DNA of 14,271 nt from Sphaerochaetaceae bacterium (GTDB taxonomy: Bacteria; Spirochaetota; Spirochaetia; Sphaerochaetales; Sphaerochaetaceae). Below are positions 6,143 through 14,271 of the stretch, in pieces; position 1 is the stretch's first letter; each line of letters begins with the position of its first letter. A program made the position numbers and the translations under genes. Location: contig JALNVT010000043.1 in the NCBI GenBank assembly GCA_023231265.1, forward strand, positions 1-14,271, read 5' to 3'. The notes below the pieces were generated by a model. It saw only the letters and a program-made list of their open reading frames with translations, did no database searches and was not told the DNA's origin.

Positions 6143-7996
6143 ATGTCATATATAGTTGGATGTTACAGTCAAATTCCTCATGGAAGCCCAAAGAAAGTTT
6201 ATGAAAGGGCACTTGAAGATTCTCTACAACCTTTTTTAACAGAGGTGTATAAAAGAGATAAGGCTTCTTTGCAACTATATATGACCGGTAGTATGATAGA
6301 ATGGCTTGATAATAATCATAAAGAAGTAAATATGCTCATAAGAGATCTAGTTAGACAAGATAAACTAGAAGTACTTACTGGAAGTTATTATCAAGCGATA
6401 TTACCATTGGTTCCTCAATCGGATCGAGTTGCTCAAATTGAAAAAGCAACTACAATGATAAGCAAAAAGTACAAAATGCTTTCTAAAACATTTTGGTGTT
6501 ATGGTGAGATCTGGGATCCATCTTTGATAAGCTCATTGAAGCTATCTAAGATAGATAATGTGATTGTTTCTTCTCAATCCATAAATATTGAATCAAAATG
6601 TAACAAACCATTTAGAATGGTTGAAATGGGGAAGACAATAACCATTCTTCCTCCTGATGCTGTAATATCAAAAGCAATAATGGATTATTCATTAGAAAAT
6701 ATTGATTTTGATCAGCTTTATAAAATAATTAAAAACGAAAATATGGATGGTGAGAATCATCTTGCAATGATAAATTTGAATCAACTTCTTCAAGGTGGAA
6801 TTAAAACTGAAGAAATGATCAAATTGATAGACCTGCTATTCAGTGATAATTTACAATCTTTAGATGACTTGATTGAAACACAGCCAATTCCAACTCATTA
6901 TTTAGACAAGGGATGGTATGGTTTTGATTCTCTTTTGACAAGTGATGAATCAATCCAAGAAGTTCTAACAAATGATCTGGGTCTAAGTTATCTTTACAAT
7001 AGAATTCTTGGGGTCAATGAAATAGCTCGACATTATAAAAAAGATAGAGATGTCAAAAAACGTTTGTTGAAACTGATTCCAAAAACATATTGTGGTGCTC
7101 CATATCTATGTGATGCCAATTTATCTCTTTTGAGAGGTGAGATCAGAGCAAGTCTTTGGAAATATCTAATAAAAATAGAGAAAATTTTAAATTCCTCTGA
7201 TAACTTCTGTTATCCTTACGTAAGTGATTTCGATAGGGATGGTTTTGAAGAAGTAATGAGCTGTGGTAAGACAATCAATGCTATAATCGATTCAAAAGGT
7301 GGTACTTTACTTGAACTTAAGTATTACCCTGCAGAGTGTAACTTTGCAGATGCAATAGTTCCAAAAGGTCCATTCCTAAAAAAAGTGGATATGGTCATAC
7401 CATCAAAAAAGCTTAAAGTTCTGAACAACATAATTCTTGATGAAGATTACGATATGTCAAAATATCGCATGAAGGACAATCTATCACCTGAAATCAATTA
7501 TTGTCTTGAATCGTTAGATAAGAAGTATACAGAATTTGGATTGATTGGTTATGAAACTGCTGAGAATTGCTTGAAGTTCACAAGACATTATAAATTCTTC
7601 TCTAATGAGATAGAATTTGAATCAACAATTGAACATACTGGAGATTTTGTAAAGAAGTTCAAAGCCGGATTTGAAATTCCGCTCTCTTTCTTTCCTTATA
7701 ATAACTCACTTCTGTTCAATGTAAATGATGATCTAAAAAACTTGAATCAAGAAAGAACTGTTTACAATCAAGTTGGAATGTTTAAAATAACAGATAAAGA
7801 GAATAAAGCGAGAATAACCATATCCTCAAAAAATAACTTCTCTCTAATGGCATGCAATGTTGAATTGGACAAAAAAACTTTGATGGGAGATGAGACACTC
7901 TATCAATTCTCATTTTTTACAACAACCTGGGATTTGACATTGCAACCTCATGAGATCAAAACTTTGTCCTTAAAAATTAGAATTGAAAGAAGATAA
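6143..7996 (+). CDS. GH57-like 4-alpha-glucanotransferase/amylase homologue with degenerate active site
   Basis: From remembered family sequences, this 617-residue protein follows GH57 4-alpha-glucanotransferases along most of its length. SYYQAILPLVPQSDRVAQIE (81-100) fits the family's GFYEP-x-L-x-x-IP-x-x-DR-x-x-QIE. FWCYGEIWDPSLI (117-129) fits the nucleophile segment, with Glu122 in the catalytic place. DANLSLLRGEIRASLWKYLI (324-343) fits the YLPHLR helix, and DFDRDGFEEVM with a beta-rich C-terminal half resembles DUF1926. Two key sites appear lost: the N-terminal HNHQP motif is CYSQIP (7-12), and the family's DDGEKFG segment holding the acid/base Asp aligns with INLNQLLQGG (210-219). It may therefore be inactive, altered in chemistry, or a carbohydrate-binding/regulatory relative. 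No signal peptide is seen. AAGGAG at 6124-6129 overlaps the rnfB stop at a rather long 13-nt spacing; no other start fits. It lies between rnfB and prfB in the same transcription unit. Confidence 0.75.
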   Translation: MSYIVGCYSQIPHGSPKKVYERALEDSLQPFLTEVYKRDKASLQLYMTGSMIEWLDNNHKEVNMLIRDLVRQDKLEVLTGSYYQAILPLVPQSDRVAQIEKATTMISKKYKMLSKTFWCYGEIWDPSLISSLKLSKIDNVIVSSQSINIESKCNKPFRMVEMGKTITILPPDAVISKAIMDYSLENIDFDQLYKIIKNENMDGENHLAMINLNQLLQGGIKTEEMIKLIDLLFSDNLQSLDDLIETQPIPTHYLDKGWYGFDSLLTSDESIQEVLTNDLGLSYLYNRILGVNEIARHYKKDRDVKKRLLKLIPKTYCGAPYLCDANLSLLRGEIRASLWKYLIKIEKILNSSDNFCYPYVSDFDRDGFEEVMSCGKTINAIIDSKGGTLLELKYYPAECNFADAIVPKGPFLKKVDMVIPSKKLKVLNNIILDEDYDMSKYRMKDNLSPEINYCLESLDKKYTEFGLIGYETAENCLKFTRHYKFFSNEIEFESTIEHTGDFVKKFKAGFEIPLSFFPYNNSLLFNVNDDLKNLNQERTVYNQVGMFKITDKENKARITISSKNNFSLMACNVELDKKTLMGDETLYQFSFFTTTWDLTLQPHEIKTLSLKIRIERR

Positions 7997-8010
7997 CCAA
8001 GGAGTTTTAC

Positions 8011-9106
8011 ATGTTTATAGAAAACAAAGAAGAATTTGACAACATCTGCGAAGAATCTGCTAAAGTTTGGAGGCGTCTTTGAAGACTCTGATATAAAAAA
8101 TCAGATCAAAAAACTTGAAGACGAAATTGCATCCCCAACTTTTTGGGATTCTGATACCGATACTCAAAAAGTTTTCAGTAAACTGAATTCGTTAAAAGAA
8201 AGTTATGAACCATGGTTATCAATTATGGGGCAAATCAGTGACATCAAAGAATTTATGGAGCTCTACAAAGATGAAGGGGATGAAGCTGCAAAGGATATTG
8301 TAGATCAAATAAACATCCTTAAAAAAAACTTTGAACCATTAAAAATCAGCACTCTGTTGAATGGTAAATTCGATGATAATGACCTATTTTTAACAATACA
8401 TTCAGGTTCTGGTGGTGATGATGCAAGTGATTGGGCCAACATGCTACTTAGAATGTATCTCAGATGGTGTGAAAAAAATGGATACAAACAGGATATTGTT
8501 GATATTCAAGAAGATGTAGGTGGCATAAAAAGTTGCACTGTTCAGATTTCAGGTCCTCATGCTTTTGGTTATTTAAAAGGTGAAGCTGGTGTCCATCGCT
8601 TGGTACGAATAAGTCCTTTTGACTCGCAAAAACGACGTCATACTTCGTTTGCCAGTGTTTATGCATCTCCTGTTATGGACGATGATATAGAAATTGAAAT
8701 AAAACCTGAAGATTATAGACTTGATACATATAGAGCTGGTGGTGCAGGAGGTCAGCATGTCAATAAAACAGACAGTGCTGTAAGAATCACTCACTATGCT
8801 ACAGGAATTGTGGTTCAATGTCAGAATGAGAGATCTCAACATATGAATAAGGATGTTGCATTTAAGATGTTACGTTCAAAGTTATATGAATATTATGAGA
8901 AAGAAAGAGAGAAAGAACATCAATCAACTGCTATTGCTAAAAAAGAGATTACTTGGGGCTCTCAAATAAGGTCTTATGTATTCCAACCATATACAATGGT
9001 AAAAGATCATAGAACCAACTATCAGGTTGGTAATGTAAATGCAGTAATGGATGGGGATATTGGTGGTTTCATTCAGGCATACTTACAGTGGCTTCAAGAA
9101 GAATAA
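8011..9106 (+). CDS. prfB: Peptide chain release factor 2 (programmed +1 frameshift)
   Basis: RF2 ends translation at UAA and UGA. Translation begins at the ATG at 8011, placed by AAGGAG 6 nt upstream (7999-8004), and reads 23 codons (MFIENKEEFDNICEESAKVW, then RRL) to an in-frame TGA at 8080-8082. A +1 shift at CTT-TGA moves ribosomes into the long frame from GAA at 8081, giving about 364 residues, close to the 365 of E. coli. In the joined protein the stop-codon-reading tripeptide SPF, which is specific to RF2, is at 201-203, and the catalytic GGQ is at 246-248 (RAGGAGGQHVNKTDSAVR). A single-frame annotation would begin at the TTG at 8036 and replace the true N-terminus. Only 14 nt separate it from the preceding gene, and the stop is a tandem TAATAA. 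Confidence 0.96.
8069..8082 (+). promoter_or_regulatory. prfB programmed +1 frameshift site
   Basis: GGAGG (8069-8073), a three-base spacer CGT, the slippery codon CTT (8077-8079) and TGA (8080-8082) reproduce the classic autoregulatory RF2 site, including the internal Shine-Dalgarno three bases before CUU. When RF2 is scarce, ribosomes pause at UGA and shift +1; when it is plentiful they terminate. The base after the stop is A, where E. coli has C. Confidence 0.95.
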
Positions 9107-9123
9107 TAAAATTGTGAGGTTTT

Positions 9124-10719
9124 ATGAAAAAGATTCTGAGTACATTATTATTAATTTTCATATGCATGAATACTTTTGCATCTGAAAATTATACAATAGC
9201 GATTGTTCCGTATGTAAAATCTGCACAAAACTTAGAATCTTTAAATTCTGTTGAAACAGCAGAATTGACTCAAAGAATATCTGAAAAAGAATTTTCAGAT
9301 ATTCAAGTAAAAGTAAGAGACGAATGTCTTTTCTTATTCAAGAGCTATTTGATACCAAACCTTGAATTGAATAAAAATCAGAAAGTTTATTATTGTACAA
9401 GACTGCAGAAAGCTTCAATTGAAGAGTTGGAGAGCAAGCTATCATCATATTATGTAAAAATTTCAAATACAAATTATTCATCTGATGACCTATCGAGCTA
9501 TGAAGATAAAATAACTGAACTACAAAGTCAAATCGAAACAGAAAATACCAAATTGGCTACATTCATAAAAGAAAATGCATCATCGGAATTATTTGTAAAT
9601 ACGTTAAATATTGATATTTCAACCAACATAAAGAAAGAAAAATCAGAGCTTCCTGATATAGAAGTTGTGAGTGTTGATGATTATGTAAGTGCATATTTGC
9701 TATCGAATTATGCGTATAGATATCGTGATATCTTTTTAAGAGAGAACGATGTAGATGAATTGATTTATGTAGAAGTTGACAAATTATCAAGCTTCAATAA
9801 TCTCAAGATATATACTGAGGATCTATCAAAATTATCAGGCATAGAAAGCAATGATAATTATTACAGTTCACTCAATGTTATCTTTGATAAGATCATACCA
9901 AATAATCAACTAACTGCACTTGACTCTTATATCATTCAATCTCTTTTGAAGTCATTTTTTCCTGATCAATCAATTATAAAAAATGAACTACCAGATGTTA
10001 ATATCACAATAAAGGAAATAACAGGGAAAGCTATCCTTAAAGAGATCGAGGGTATTGAAGAGCAGTCTTTGGATGAAGAAGGAAATGACAGTGTGATCTA
10101 CATTGATACAAGCAAGATAAAATCTTCAGATACAGAAGATTTAATAAACACATCAAATTACATCCTGTTGCCAAGTGGAGAACATTATCTTCTGATAAAA
10201 GGTACCGACATAAAGCCATATGTTCTCAAAGCTGTATCTTCTTTAGACGAAATCAACACCATAACAGTTGGTGGTAATCCCAAAGAAAATGGTCCAATTA
10301 TGCTCAACAGTGATGTTGGAAAGGTCAATTGGATAATAGATGGAAAAAATTTTGGTTTTTCCAATAGCCTCTACCTTGATAACCAAATTCTACCATCGAC
10401 AATTCTGGCAACAAAAGAGAATTTTACTGATAAAATATTTGAGCTTAACGAAAGTGATGATTACTTAAACTTCTCTTTGAATCCTTCTTGGATGGGAGAG
10501 GGTATGATTATTGAAAAAAAACAAACTGATTTTTATCAAGGTCTATTGAATTATATTTTAGGATGTGCAACATTCTTAAGTGTAGAAACCCTCAATAACT
10601 TATATGGTATAGACAGTGCAAAAACATTCATCAACAATATCAATGATGGAGTTTTGGTACTTATGCAAGTTGATATAGTATACCAGTTGGTTTCTTATAT
10701 TAGATTAGCGACAAATTAG
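9124..10719 (+). CDS. Exported protein of unknown function
   Basis: I do not recognise this 531-residue protein. It begins with a standard signal peptide (MKK, a hydrophobic core at about 4-15, probable cleavage near TFAS at 17-20). There is no lipobox cysteine, so it should be a soluble or loosely attached periplasmic protein. The mature part opens with NYTIAIVPYV, a strand like that at the start of TolB-type or other periplasmic alpha/beta domains. Residues about 122-150 (DDLSSYEDKITELQSQIETE onward) could form a coiled coil. Around 324-372, a strand ending in YID and then LLPSGEHYLLIKGTDIKPYVL resemble one PEGA repeat, often linked to surface proteins. The C-terminal 60 residues are fairly hydrophobic. 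The composition is rich in Ser, Asn, Asp and Ile. A GAGG site lies 4 nt before the ATG. The gene sits between prfB and ftsY with gaps of 16-17 nt. Confidence 0.75.
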   Translation: MKKILSTLLLIFICMNTFASENYTIAIVPYVKSAQNLESLNSVETAELTQRISEKEFSDIQVKVRDECLFLFKSYLIPNLELNKNQKVYYCTRLQKASIEELESKLSSYYVKISNTNYSSDDLSSYEDKITELQSQIETENTKLATFIKENASSELFVNTLNIDISTNIKKEKSELPDIEVVSVDDYVSAYLLSNYAYRYRDIFLRENDVDELIYVEVDKLSSFNNLKIYTEDLSKLSGIESNDNYYSSLNVIFDKIIPNNQLTALDSYIIQSLLKSFFPDQSIIKNELPDVNITIKEITGKAILKEIEGIEEQSLDEEGNDSVIYIDTSKIKSSDTEDLINTSNYILLPSGEHYLLIKGTDIKPYVLKAVSSLDEINTITVGGNPKENGPIMLNSDVGKVNWIIDGKNFGFSNSLYLDNQILPSTILATKENFTDKIFELNESDDYLNFSLNPSWMGEGMIIEKKQTDFYQGLLNYILGCATFLSVETLNNLYGIDSAKTFINNINDGVLVLMQVDIVYQLVSYIRLATN

Positions 10720-10735
10720 AGATTTAGGAGACATT

Positions 10736-11617
10736 ATGTTTAAAAAATTTGGGGCCAAGTTGAAGAACTTATTTTCATCTTCAAGAAAACTGGATGAATC
10801 ATTCTATGAGGACTTAGAAGACCTCTTAGTTGAAGGTGACCTTGGCGCAAGCATCGCAATGGATATATCAGATCAGTTACGAGAAATTGCAAAAAAAGAA
10901 AAACCAAAAACGGAAGAAGAATTACAGCAGATTGTTAAAAGATTATTGGAACCAAAAATAAAAGAATACAAACCTGAGATTGAAAAAGATGATTTGACTA
11001 TTTTTTTAGTATTGGGTGTCAATGGTGTTGGAAAAACTACATCAATAGCAAAACTAGCATACGATTTAAAAGCAGATGGACACAGTGTCTTGCTAGCTGC
11101 AGCTGATACATTCAGAGCCGCAGCAATTGACCAACTTCAGTTGCACGCTGATAGAATTGGAGTTAGAATTGTCAAACAGAATAATGGCTCAGATCCAGGT
11201 GCAGTAATTTTTGATGCCATCTCAAGTGCTAGAGCTAAAGGCGATAACATAATTTTGGCTGATACAGCTGGTAGAATGCACAACAAAAACAACCTTCTTC
11301 GAGAACTTCAGAAAATAGATAAAGTAATCAAAGCTAAAGGTATTGATGATGCACATTATAAAAAATTACTCGTAATAGACAGCACAACAGGTCAAAATGG
11401 TTTTTCCCAAGCAGAACTTTTCAATGAAGCAATAGGAATAGATGGCTTGATTCTATCTAAATATGACAGCCTTGCTAAAGGTGGAGCTTTGATTCAGATT
11501 GGGGACAAACTGAACATTCCAATTGCATATGTAGGTATTGGTGAGCATTATGGAGATATAAAACCTTTTGATAAGGAAGAATTTCTTGATTCTCTAGTTG
11601 GTTTATCATCTAATTAG
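10736..11617 (+). CDS. ftsY: Signal recognition particle receptor FtsY
   Basis: FtsY is the membrane-associated GTPase that receives SRP-bound ribosomes and delivers them to the SecYEG translocon. This is a short 293-residue form with an N domain and a G domain but no acidic A domain; the basic amphipathic start (MFKKFGAKLKNLFSS) is the likely membrane-targeting helix. GTPase motifs appear in order: P-loop GVNGVGKTT (94-102), DTFRAAA (124-130), DTAGR (176-180), TTGQN (217-221) and the base-recognition motif SKYD (241-244), where most homologues have TKLD. AKGG (247-250) and the YVGIGEHYGDIKPF ending (265-278) are also canonical and distinguish it from Ffh, which has an extra M domain. AGGAG at 10726-10730 is 5 nt before the ATG. 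Confidence 0.96.
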   Translation: MFKKFGAKLKNLFSSSRKLDESFYEDLEDLLVEGDLGASIAMDISDQLREIAKKEKPKTEEELQQIVKRLLEPKIKEYKPEIEKDDLTIFLVLGVNGVGKTTSIAKLAYDLKADGHSVLLAAADTFRAAAIDQLQLHADRIGVRIVKQNNGSDPGAVIFDAISSARAKGDNIILADTAGRMHNKNNLLRELQKIDKVIKAKGIDDAHYKKLLVIDSTTGQNGFSQAELFNEAIGIDGLILSKYDSLAKGGALIQIGDKLNIPIAYVGIGEHYGDIKPFDKEEFLDSLVGLSSN

Positions 11618-11632
11618 TGGTAATATTTCTTT

Positions 11633-12643
11633 ATGAAAAAAATTCTGCTTGCAACAATGTTATTTATAATTTCACTTTCTCTTTTTGCAGAAAGTGCTGT
11701 TTATAATTCAAATGCAATCTCCCAAAAATTGGGACCAGCAGATGGTAGTACAGAATACAAACTTGAAGTAGTAACTGATAATAATGAAGTTACTACTTTT
11801 CTCTATTTTAATGATAGATTGATAAAAAAAACCATCACAAGTGAAATGGGATCTTTAAAAAAGATACTGGTAGAAGAAGGGAATATTAAAACGGAAGAGG
11901 TTTATAATAACCTTCTATTGGTAAGAAGAACATCAGGCAGTAAGCAGACAGTCTATACTTATGATGGCAATCGGTTGATCACCAAAGTTGAAAAACAAAA
12001 TGGTGAGATCATCTCTTTCTCCCGCTATTACTATTCTGGTAATTCTATGATTTCAATATTTCAAGAAGCTGATGGTGAGTTTGAATACTATGTATTCAAA
12101 GACAATGAAGAAAACAAAGAATTGCTCATTTCAAACGATGAAACTTACACCAGAATCAGTGCTTATCACACACTACTTACTTTAACAAAATATGAAGGGG
12201 ATGTAACTCTATCATTCAACGATGCAAATATAAATGATGATGGTTCACTGGTTATAGAAACTTTCAAAGATGGTTACAATTATAAAGAATTTTACAATAC
12301 ATCTGGTTCACTTTATAGAACAGAGGAGAGTGATGATGCTGGCAATATCATTTCAACTGTAGATTTTGAATTAGATAATGACAATAACGTTCTAAAACAA
12401 GTTGAAACTAAGAGTGAAATAATCAATAATAAGAAAACAGATATTGCAATCACCACATTTTATAAAAATAACAAAGAAGACTCTATTGAGATGACTTATG
12501 ATGGTGCTCTCCAGAGTAGAACCTTTTTTGACGATTCTGATAGAAAAAATGAAATTTTATATAAAGACGGAAAAAAGTACTGCACAATTATTTATAGTTT
12601 TGATGGTAAAACAATTCTTGATGTTAAATATGAGAAGAGGTAA
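11633..12643 (+). CDS. Exported beta-rich protein of unknown function
   Basis: This 336-residue protein starts with a good signal peptide (MKKILLATMLFIISLSLFA, predicted cut after Ala19 before ES); no lipobox Cys is present. The rest consists of short alternating polar/aromatic segments that recur loosely every 20-40 residues, such as YTYDGNRLITKVEKQNGEII, FYNTSGSLYRTEESDDAGNI and TYDGALQSRTFFDDSDRKNE. These resemble YD/MORN-like beta-hairpin repeats, so an antiparallel beta-sheet fold is likely. I cannot name the family. Its ribosome site is poor (only a GTGG-like stretch about 9 nt upstream), in contrast to its neighbours. It is 3 nt from the permease gene that follows, so a periplasmic role together with that transporter, perhaps in lipoprotein handling, is a reasonable inference and no more. 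Confidence 0.75.
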   Translation: MKKILLATMLFIISLSLFAESAVYNSNAISQKLGPADGSTEYKLEVVTDNNEVTTFLYFNDRLIKKTITSEMGSLKKILVEEGNIKTEEVYNNLLLVRRTSGSKQTVYTYDGNRLITKVEKQNGEIISFSRYYYSGNSMISIFQEADGEFEYYVFKDNEENKELLISNDETYTRISAYHTLLTLTKYEGDVTLSFNDANINDDGSLVIETFKDGYNYKEFYNTSGSLYRTEESDDAGNIISTVDFELDNDNNVLKQVETKSEIINNKKTDIAITTFYKNNKEDSIEMTYDGALQSRTFFDDSDRKNEILYKDGKKYCTIIYSFDGKTILDVKYEKR

Positions 12644-12646
12644 CAA

Positions 12647-13798
12647 ATGAAATTAAAAATTGCATCTCGTTATGCTTTTTCTTCACAAAATAGGCACAGA
12701 AGGTCAAGCATCAGAATCGCGATAGGTCTTCTTTTTTGTACCTTTGCTTTAAATGTTGTTATATCATTTATGATAGGTCTCCAGGACCAAAGATTCAGCA
12801 GCATACGCCAGTATCAAAGTTATGATGCAATAATTGATGTTGATGATGAAAATTTAGATACTCTTTATTCAAAGCTGCAGCAAGAAGATTACAGAGTTTA
12901 TAAATTCAGTGAGCTTCCAGCAATTCTCAAAGGAAGTGGCTCTGAATCTGTATTTGCTACAATAAGAGCCTTTGATTCAGATCAAGCTGAAGATCTACCA
13001 TATGAGATGTATGCAGGCTCCATATCTGAAAATGGACTCAGCATATCATATTCAACTGCGCTGCTGAATAATTTAAAACTTAAAGATGATGTACCATTAA
13101 CAATCCTTAAAAAAGGAGGGACCATACCTGTGGTTGCTATGAAAACATACAGCTATATAAGTGGAATTTATTCCACACCTCTCTCATCTTTTAACTCAGC
13201 ATATTTCTTGATGGATAGATCAACACTGTTAAAAATGGCTCCGTATACAGAGACCCAACTTGCAGTTTATGGAGATGTTGAAAAAATAGAAAAAATCGTA
13301 GGAGACAGTGGTGTTGTGCATACCTGGATAGAGCAGAATCAAAGTCTCTATGCTGCTATGAAGTTGGAACAATTCTTGATGTATCTGACTCTATCAGTGA
13401 TGAGTATAATTGTTCTTGTAAATTTACACTCGTCATCAAAAAATCTTCTCAATCTAAAACGCAATGAAATAGCAATGCTATCTGTAATGGGATTGAAGAA
13501 AAGAGATATTGTTGACATATTTACAATTCAAGCTTTGATAATATCAACAGCGGGAGTTCTGAGTGGATCCATTTTATCTATTCTTTTTTTGAAAAATGCT
13601 GCTTCTATGATACGTCTGTTATATAGAATTACTGATGGACAGTTTGCCATTTTTAGTGTTCCTCTGAAACTTGATTTCTCGCTTGTCAGCTGCATAACAA
13701 TAGCAGCTCCTATTTTGGTTTTGACTTATATAATGAGTTATTTTGAATCTAGAAGAATATTGAAAAATGATGGAATGGAGATTTTAAACAATGAGTAA
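12647..13798 (+). CDS. LolC/LolE-type ABC transporter permease (FtsX/MacB fold)
   Basis: The 383 residues have the LolC/E topology: one N-terminal helix (about 23-45), a large periplasmic domain (about 46-240), then three helices (about 242-262, 292-316 and 346-366). The cytoplasmic coupling segment LKRNEIAMLSVMGLKKRDIVDIFTIQALIIS (270-300) is the FtsX-family signature (R/N-EIA-x-L-x-x-MG-x-x-x-x-x-I). Such permeases extract lipoproteins from the inner membrane for LolA, or in MacB-type systems move substrates from the periplasm. The adjacent ATPase supports an ABC unit, and a second permease may follow beyond the window. LolC and LolE cannot be told apart here, so no symbol is given. AGAGG at 12636-12640 sets the start. 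The gene overlaps the next one by 8 nt. Confidence 0.87.
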   Translation: MKLKIASRYAFSSQNRHRRSSIRIAIGLLFCTFALNVVISFMIGLQDQRFSSIRQYQSYDAIIDVDDENLDTLYSKLQQEDYRVYKFSELPAILKGSGSESVFATIRAFDSDQAEDLPYEMYAGSISENGLSISYSTALLNNLKLKDDVPLTILKKGGTIPVVAMKTYSYISGIYSTPLSSFNSAYFLMDRSTLLKMAPYTETQLAVYGDVEKIEKIVGDSGVVHTWIEQNQSLYAAMKLEQFLMYLTLSVMSIIVLVNLHSSSKNLLNLKRNEIAMLSVMGLKKRDIVDIFTIQALIISTAGVLSGSILSILFLKNAASMIRLLYRITDGQFAIFSVPLKLDFSLVSCITIAAPILVLTYIMSYFESRRILKNDGMEILNNE

Positions 13799-14271
13799 AA
13801 TATTAGAAATTGAGGATTTATCAAAGAGCTTTCCCTTACCATCAAAGAAAAAACTTGAGATACTCAGTGACCTTAGCTTTTCAGTAGAGAGTGGTGATAG
13901 TGTATCAATTGTTGGTAAGAGTGGCTGTGGTAAATCTACTTTACTTCAGATAGCAGCATCTCTTTTGAAGCCAACTTCTGGAAGCATCAAAATAGATGGA
14001 AAAGAAATCTCCAAAATGAGTGAGAAAGAACTGTGCTCATTAAGAAACAAAAAGATGGGATTCATATTCCAAAACAGTTTACTCCTTGATGATTTCAATG
14101 CCATAGAAAATATTATGATGCCTCTTTTAATTGATGGTGTCTCAAAATCAAAAGCAAATCAGAAGGCAGAAGAACTTCTTAATCTTGTAGGACTTGGAGA
14201 TAGAGCAAAACAGAGAGTTGATCAACTTTCTGGTGGTGAGAAGCAGAGAATTGCAATTGCAAGGTCTTTAG
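13791..14271 (+). CDS. lolD: LolD-type ABC transporter ATPase (3' end outside window)
   Basis: The ATG at 13791 opens a frame that runs off the right edge after 160 codons. Walker A GKSGCGKST is at residues 42-50, the Q-loop Gln94 is in FIFQNS (91-96), and the ABC signature LSGGE is at 146-150 followed by KQRIAIARSL. The order FQ-x-x-x-LL-x-x-x-A-x-EN and the size of the spacers fit the LolD/MacB/FtsE subfamily. Walker B and the switch His lie beyond the window. The start overlaps the permease by 8 nt (13791-13798), and GGAG at 13777-13780 is its ribosome site. The overlap shows that it is the ATPase partner of that permease. LolD is favoured over MacB because the permease and ATPase are separate and no membrane-fusion protein is seen. 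Confidence 0.85.
   Translation, partial: MSKILEIEDLSKSFPLPSKKKLEILSDLSFSVESGDSVSIVGKSGCGKSTLLQIAASLLKPTSGSIKIDGKEISKMSEKELCSLRNKKMGFIFQNSLLLDDFNAIENIMMPLLIDGVSKSKANQKAEELLNLVGLGDRAKQRVDQLSGGEKQRIAIARSL

Noticed and set aside
8036..8080. TTG start at 8036 for a single-frame prfB
   Set aside because: These 15 codons are a frame artefact: the true N-terminus starts at 8011 in the other frame and joins through the CTT-TGA frameshift site.
1..14271. CRISPR arrays or tandem repeats
   Set aside because: No regularly spaced direct repeats were seen; the left-edge repeats are inverted hairpins of differing sequence.

Overview
The window looks like part of the chromosome of an AT-rich, anaerobic, diderm bacterium, most likely a spirochaete (Treponema/Sphaerochaeta type). 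The reasons are a complete Rnf complex, two exported proteins with signal peptides, a Lol-type ABC transporter (which implies an outer membrane), a short FtsY without an acidic domain, and low-GC codon use. The lineage call is inference; no rRNA gene is present to confirm it. Every complete gene ends in TAA or TAG. The only UGA at the end of a reading frame is the one inside prfB, where it works as a frameshift signal.

Layout. Bases 1-146 are a GC-richer stretch of consecutive hairpins carrying the open tail of a reading frame. I read it as the truncated right end of an IS200/IS605-type (TnpB/omega-RNA) element. A minus-strand gene follows (150-1010) for a P-loop NTPase with a C-terminal Asp23-like domain. 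A roughly 106-bp divergent promoter region (1011-1116) holds back-to-back promoter candidates and a 20-bp near-perfect palindrome over the -10 box of the rnf promoter. From 1117 to the right edge all genes lie on the plus strand with gaps of 17 nt or less and no terminator that I can see: rnfCDGEAB, a degenerate GH57-like protein, prfB, a secreted protein of unknown function, ftsY, a second secreted protein, a LolC/E-type permease, and a LolD-type ATPase cut by the window edge.

How the genes work together. RnfCDGEAB passes electrons between reduced ferredoxin and NAD+ and couples this to ion pumping across the inner membrane. Four of its five junctions are TAATG stop/start overlaps. The downstream genes serve protein synthesis and envelope assembly: RF2 for termination, FtsY for SRP-dependent membrane insertion, Lol for moving lipoproteins to the outer membrane. 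If they are read through from the rnf promoter, energy conservation and envelope biogenesis would share one transcript.

Most of the window is recognisable core metabolism and biogenesis, and I found no clearly new multi-gene system. The best leads are the redox-type operator at the rnf promoter, the GH57-fold protein that has lost part of its active site, the probably leaderless divergent gene, and the omega-RNA-like element end at the left edge.
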